Shown: piece after piece, positions 42,866 through 45,956 of the stretch
Numbering within the stretch: position 1 is the first letter of the stretch
Layout of the letters: every line of letters starts with the position of its first letter
NCBI GenBank assembly: GCA_047628385.1
Contig: JBLHVH010000004.1
Location: 1 to 45,956, forward strand
Length of the DNA: 45,956 nt
Direction of reading: 5' to 3'
Origin: PZPK01 sp047628385
GTDB taxonomy: Bacteria > Pseudomonadota > Gammaproteobacteria > Pseudomonadales > Oleiphilaceae
Made by a program: the position numbers and the translations under genes
Notes under the pieces: generated by a model
What the model was told of the DNA's origin: nothing
Seen by the model: only the letters and a program-made list of their open reading frames with translations
The model's database searches: none

Positions 42866-43693
42866 TTACTTAGCCGACCGACGACGAACTATCATCTTGT
42901 CAGTGCGTTTGTTCTTGCGAGTCTTATACCCTTTGGTAGGAACACCCCATGGAGTTACAGGATGACGACCACCAGAGGTTCGCCCTTCACCACCACCGTG
43001 TGGATGGTCAACTGGGTTCATAACAACACCACGCACCGTTGGCCTAATACCGCGCCAACGTGATGCACCCGCTTTACCTAATTGCCGTAAGCTGTGCTCA
43101 CTATTTGAAACTTCACCTAATGTCGCTAGACACTCAGAAAGAATTTTACGCATTTCACCAGACCGAAGCCTTAATGTTACGTAAGCGCCTTCACGAGCGA
43201 TAAGCTGAGCAGAAGTACCCGCACTACGTGCTATTTGAGCACCTTTGCCAGGTTTCATTTCAACACAGTGTATTACACTACCCACAGGAATATTTCTTAG
43301 CGGTAAAGTACTACCTAATTTAATAGGCGCATCTTCACCTGAACGTACTTCATCACCTACACTCAAGCCTTTTGGGGCAATGATATATCGACGTTCACCG
43401 TCGGCATACCTAAGTAATGCAATATGAGCAGAACGATTAGGATCGTGCTCTATACGCTCAACCGTAGCAGGAATACCATTCTTGTTACGCTTAAAATCGA
43501 TAAGTCGATAGTGCTGCTTATGACCACCACCGATATGTCGAACTGTTATGCGACCATTATTATTACGGCCACCATTTCTTGACTGCTTTTCAACTAAAGG
43601 TGCGTATGGTCGACCTTTAAATAAATGCGTATGTACAACCTTAACTACATGACGTCGACCGGCAGACGTTGGTTTCATTTTTACGACTGGCAT
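42866..43693 (-). CDS. rplB: 50S ribosomal protein L2
   Basis: A 275-residue protein needed for subunit joining and peptidyl transfer. GGGHKQHYRLIDFKRNK and VMNPVDHPHGGGEGRTSGG, with the conserved histidine, are present. The C-terminus is basic as usual. Confidence 0.98.
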   Translation of the reverse strand: MPVVKMKPTSAGRRHVVKVVHTHLFKGRPYAPLVEKQSRNGGRNNNGRITVRHIGGGHKQHYRLIDFKRNKNGIPATVERIEHDPNRSAHIALLRYADGERRYIIAPKGLSVGDEVRSGEDAPIKLGSTLPLRNIPVGSVIHCVEMKPGKGAQIARSAGTSAQLIAREGAYVTLRLRSGEMRKILSECLATLGEVSNSEHSLRQLGKAGASRWRGIRPTVRGVVMNPVDHPHGGGEGRTSGGRHPVTPWGVPTKGYKTRKNKRTDKMIVRRRSAK

Positions 43694-43707
43694 AATCTAC
43701 TCCTACC

Positions 43708-44001
43708 TTATTCTACGTCCATGAAGTCAATATCCTGGCCTTCTGCCAATTTGACATATGCTTTACGGATACTTTTACGCTTACCAAGACCATTTTTAGT
43801 AGCTTTAGTCTTGCCCTTGATATTGACGGTTTGTACACCTACAACATTCACATTGAAAAGTTTTTCAACAGCCTTTTTAATTTCTAGCTTAGTTGCAGTT
43901 GGCGCCACTTTAAAACAAACGTGGTTGCTTTCTGCAGCTCGAGAAGCTTTTTCAGAAATATGAGGACCTATTAGAACTTGATAGATTCGTTGTTCATTCA
44001 T
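43708..44001 (-). CDS. rplW: 50S ribosomal protein L23
   Basis: A 97-residue exit-tunnel protein to which trigger factor and SRP dock. VLIGPHISEKASRAAE and VEKLFNVNVVGVQTVNIKGK are typical. Its ATG overlaps the rplD stop by four bases (ATGA). Confidence 0.97.
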   Translation of the reverse strand: MNEQRIYQVLIGPHISEKASRAAESNHVCFKVAPTATKLEIKKAVEKLFNVNVVGVQTVNIKGKTKATKNGLGKRKSIRKAYVKLAEGQDIDFMDVE

Positions 44002-44609
44002 GCCAGCATCTCCTCAATCTTTTTCAATGCAGCAACAGTAACAACTATCTTTTCATAAGCCACTAGGCTTAATGGATCGATACCTGATGCATCACTTACA
44101 TCTACTCGTGGGATATTACGAGAAGCAAGATATAAATTAGACTCAACTTCTTCTGAGATCATAAGTGTGCTTTCTAACAAACCTTGCTCTCTAAGACGCT
44201 CATTAAGCACTTTAGTTTTAGGTGAATCTACTGACACACTCTCAACAACAACTAATCTTTCACTTCTAACTAACTCAGATAAAATCACCTGCATTGCTGC
44301 ACGGTACATTTTACGATTTACTTTCTGAGAAAAATCTTGCGGCTTAGCAGCAAATGTAACACCACCCGAACGCCAAATAGGGCTTCGAATAGTACCAGCT
44401 CGAGCACGACCCGAACCTTTCTGAGCCCAAGGCTTCTTACCACCACCACGCACTTCAGAACGCGTCTTCTGCGCTCGAGTACCTTGGCGTGCACCAGCCA
44501 AATACGCAGTGACTACCTGATGTACTAACGCTTCGTTAAAATCACGAGAAAACGTATCATCAGAAACTGCAACAGTTCCTTTATCAGAACCAGTAATATT
44601 TAATTCCAT
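43998..44609 (-). CDS. rplD: 50S ribosomal protein L4
   Basis: A 203-residue protein whose extended loop reaches the tunnel. ARQGTRAQKTRSEVRGGGKK and KPWAQKGSGRARAGTIRSP are diagnostic. In E. coli L4 also controls the S10 operon through its long leader, but no leader of that length is seen here. Confidence 0.98.
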   Translation of the reverse strand: MELNITGSDKGTVAVSDDTFSRDFNEALVHQVVTAYLAGARQGTRAQKTRSEVRGGGKKPWAQKGSGRARAGTIRSPIWRSGGVTFAAKPQDFSQKVNRKMYRAAMQVILSELVRSERLVVVESVSVDSPKTKVLNERLREQGLLESTLMISEEVESNLYLASRNIPRVDVSDASGIDPLSLVAYEKIVVTVAALKKIEEMLA

Positions 44610-44617
44610 ACGTCCCC

Positions 44618-45256
44618 CTATGCCTTCACACTTGGCTTAACGATAACGTCCATACCTGTAGCACCAGGAACAGAACCTTTTATCAAGATAAGGTTACGCT
44701 CTTCGTCTACACGAACAACTTCTAAGCTTTGAATTGTTACTTGCTCAGCACCCATGTGGCCGGACATCTTCTTGCCTTTTATAACTCGACCAGGTGTTTG
44801 ACACTGACCGATAGATCCGTTAGATCTGTGAGACAAAGAGTTACCGTGAGTAGCATCTTGCATTTGGAAATTCCAACGCTTGATACCGCCTTGAAAGCCC
44901 TTACCTTTTGATTGACCTGTTACGTCGATTTTCTGACCAACTTCAAACATTGTAATAGGTAAAGTTTCACCAGCTTTGATATCTTCGCCTTCGCCATCAG
45001 CTAAACGAAATTCCCAAAGCCCGCGACCAGCTTCAACACCTGCTTTTGCAAAGTGTCCTGCTGCTGCTTTTGTTACGCGAGAAGCGCGACGTTCGCCAAT
45101 TGTTACCTGTATTCCACGATAACCATCAACATCGTCTGTTCTCACCTGTGTGACACGATTGCCTTCAACTTCTACAACCGTAACAGGAATAGAGTGACCT
45201 TCATCTGTAAAAATTCGAGTCATTCCGGCCTTGCGACCAATTAAACCAATTGCCAT
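44618..45256 (-). CDS. rplC: 50S ribosomal protein L3
   Basis: A 212-residue protein near the peptidyl-transferase centre. IGRKAGMTRIFTDEG and FQDATHGNSLSHRSNGSIGQ-type central sequence (here QMQDATHGNSLSH and RSNGSIGQCQTPGRV) are conserved. The glutamine in the central motif that is methylated in E. coli L3 appears present. Confidence 0.98.
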   Translation of the reverse strand: MAIGLIGRKAGMTRIFTDEGHSIPVTVVEVEGNRVTQVRTDDVDGYRGIQVTIGERRASRVTKAAAGHFAKAGVEAGRGLWEFRLADGEGEDIKAGETLPITMFEVGQKIDVTGQSKGKGFQGGIKRWNFQMQDATHGNSLSHRSNGSIGQCQTPGRVIKGKKMSGHMGAEQVTIQSLEVVRVDEERNLILIKGSVPGATGMDVIVKPSVKA

Positions 45257-45362
45257 CTTTCACCTCTAAGTGTACGGGGCTTGCACCCTCTATGGCCCTA
45301 AAATTAGGTAGTTACACTTCGCCAGACATTACATCTGACACCGACTCATTTGAGTCTAAAAC
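45257..45362 (-). other. Unusually long gap between rpsJ and rplC with two small hairpins
   Basis: In a cluster where other gaps are mostly below 30 bases, these 106 bases hold two short inverted repeats: GACTC/GAGTC around AAAT at 45343-45356 and CAGA/TCTG at 45323-45337. They could affect translation of rplC or mRNA processing. Confidence 0.5.
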
Positions 45363-45674
45363 TTAACCAAGACTGATCTGGACATCAACGCCAGCAGCAA
45401 GATCTAGTTTCATTAGTGCATCTACAGTTTTTTCCGTAGGCTCTACAATATCCATCATTCGCTTATGAGTGCGAATTTCGTACTGATCTCGCGCATCTTT
45501 ATTTACATGCGGTGAAACCAATATTGTAAATCTTTCTTTTCGTGTAGGCAGTGGAATCGGACCACGCACTTGCGCGCCAGTTCTTTTTGCCGTGTCTACA
45601 ATTTCTTGGGTAGACTGATCGATCAGACGATAATCAAAAGCTTTTAGTCTGATTCTGATTTTTTGGCTTTGCAT
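45363..45674 (-). CDS. rpsJ: 30S ribosomal protein S10
   Basis: A 103-residue protein that also acts in transcription antitermination with NusB. MQSQKIRIRLKAFDYRLID and RGPIPLPTRKERFTILVSPH are diagnostic. ATG at 45674 gives the family N-terminus. A TTG three codons upstream is in frame. It is the first gene of the S10 operon. Confidence 0.98.
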   Translation of the reverse strand: MQSQKIRIRLKAFDYRLIDQSTQEIVDTAKRTGAQVRGPIPLPTRKERFTILVSPHVNKDARDQYEIRTHKRMMDIVEPTEKTVDALMKLDLAAGVDVQISLG

Positions 45675-45741
45675 ATTTACCAAAACTCCAGTTCTTGCTA
45701 ATTGTTAAAAACGCATAGCTGCTGTATAAAAAAGGAGCCGC

Positions 45742-45770
45742 ATTGTACGTATTGCATACAACGGTGTCAA
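45742..45770 (-). promoter_or_regulatory. Strong sigma-70 promoter of the S10 operon
   Basis: On the minus strand: -35 TTGACA (45770-45765), exactly 17 bases, then -10 TACAAT (45747-45742), followed by a G/C-rich start region. The expected +1 is near 45735, so the leader before rpsJ is only about 60 bases. Confidence 0.9.
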
Positions 45771-45805
45771 CCGACGGCCCAGCATTTATTCATTTATATC
45801 CACTA

Positions 45806-45833
45806 CAATAAAAAAGGCCGCAAATTGCAGCCC
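45806..45833 (-). terminator. Intrinsic terminator after tuf
   Basis: On the minus strand GGCTGCA pairs with TGCGGCC (one G-T pair) around a 3-base loop and is followed by a run of six T. It separates tuf from the S10 promoter. Confidence 0.88.
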
Positions 45834-45851
45834 TCTTAAAACTAACTAAGA

Positions 45852-45956
45852 TTATTCAAAAATCTTAGCTACAACACCCGCACCTACTGTACGGCCACCT
45901 TCACGAATTGCAAAACGTAAACCGTCTTCCATCGCAATCGGCGCAATCAAAGTAAC
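45852..45956 (-). CDS. tuf: Elongation factor Tu, C-terminal end (cut by window edge)
   Basis: The last 34 codons of EF-Tu, which delivers aminoacyl-tRNA to the ribosome. The visible sequence has IAMEDGLRFAIREGGRTVGA and ends VVAKIFE, the normal C-terminus of the family. It lies directly ahead of the S10 operon, the usual place of tufA in gammaproteobacteria. Confidence 0.97.
   Translation of the reverse strand, partial: VTLIAPIAMEDGLRFAIREGGRTVGAGVVAKIFE

Noticed and set aside
1..45956. CRISPR array, tRNA or rRNA genes, insertion sequences, prophage or toxin-antitoxin genes
   Set aside because: I looked for repeated spacers, tRNA cloverleaf ends, transposase motifs and integrases and saw none. 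The only RNA gene found is 6S RNA.

Overview
The window comes from a gammaproteobacterium with a moderately AT-rich genome. The evidence is conserved gene order: ygfB-pepP-ubiH-ubiI facing zapA-6S RNA-fau, then prmA-DUF3426-dusB-fis-purH, and complete S10, spc and alpha ribosomal operons in the Escherichia coli order. Genes such as a LapD-like receptor, a BCCT carrier and a HupE-family metal protein suit a free-living, probably aquatic species. A Cycloclasticus-like member of the Thiotrichales is my guess, and I cannot prove it from sequence alone.

Region by region. (1) 1-1941, minus strand: an RND efflux pump, with an adaptor protein complete and a permease cut by the window edge. (2) 2093-4452: a large near-perfect palindrome, a divergent sigma-70-like factor that lacks the usual region 2.4 tryptophans, and a short-chain dehydrogenase. 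(3) 4606-7045: a likely metal-handling island. It holds a histidine-rich CPDC membrane protein, a tiny DUF3240-like ORF with a hexamer repeat, a HupE/UreJ permease fused to a periplasmic 'transmembrane anchor' domain, and a DUF6488 protein. (4) 7435-9105: an orphan BCCT transporter. (5) 9439-15650: ubiquinone hydroxylases, pepP and ygfB on the minus strand, divergent from a ZapB-like coiled-coil gene, zapA, 6S RNA and fau. (6) 15675-18915: an unlisted 49-aa membrane peptide, ilvA, rpiA and ppa. (7) 19029-23968: DUF2333 and a LapD-like degenerate GGDEF-EAL receptor, divergent from an apparently active REC-REC-GGDEF diguanylate cyclase. (8) 24150-31715: aroQ-accB-accC-prmA-DUF3426-dusB-fis-purH. 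(9) 31972-45956, minus strand: the end of tuf, then the S10, spc and alpha operons from rpsJ to rplQ.

How they fit together. Most of the window is housekeeping: translation, fatty-acid, aromatic and purine synthesis, ubiquinone and division. The accessory parts are the efflux pump, the sigma factor with its neighbour, the HupE-anchor island and the c-di-GMP pair. The most promising candidate for an under-described system is the 4606-7045 island, where a permease and a periplasmic domain that I know as separate proteins are joined in one chain, beside three other small predicted envelope or metal-associated genes. Two strong sigma-70 promoters (S10 and alpha) and an S4-binding-type alpha leader are visible. 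The S10 leader looks too short for the E. coli type of L4 control.
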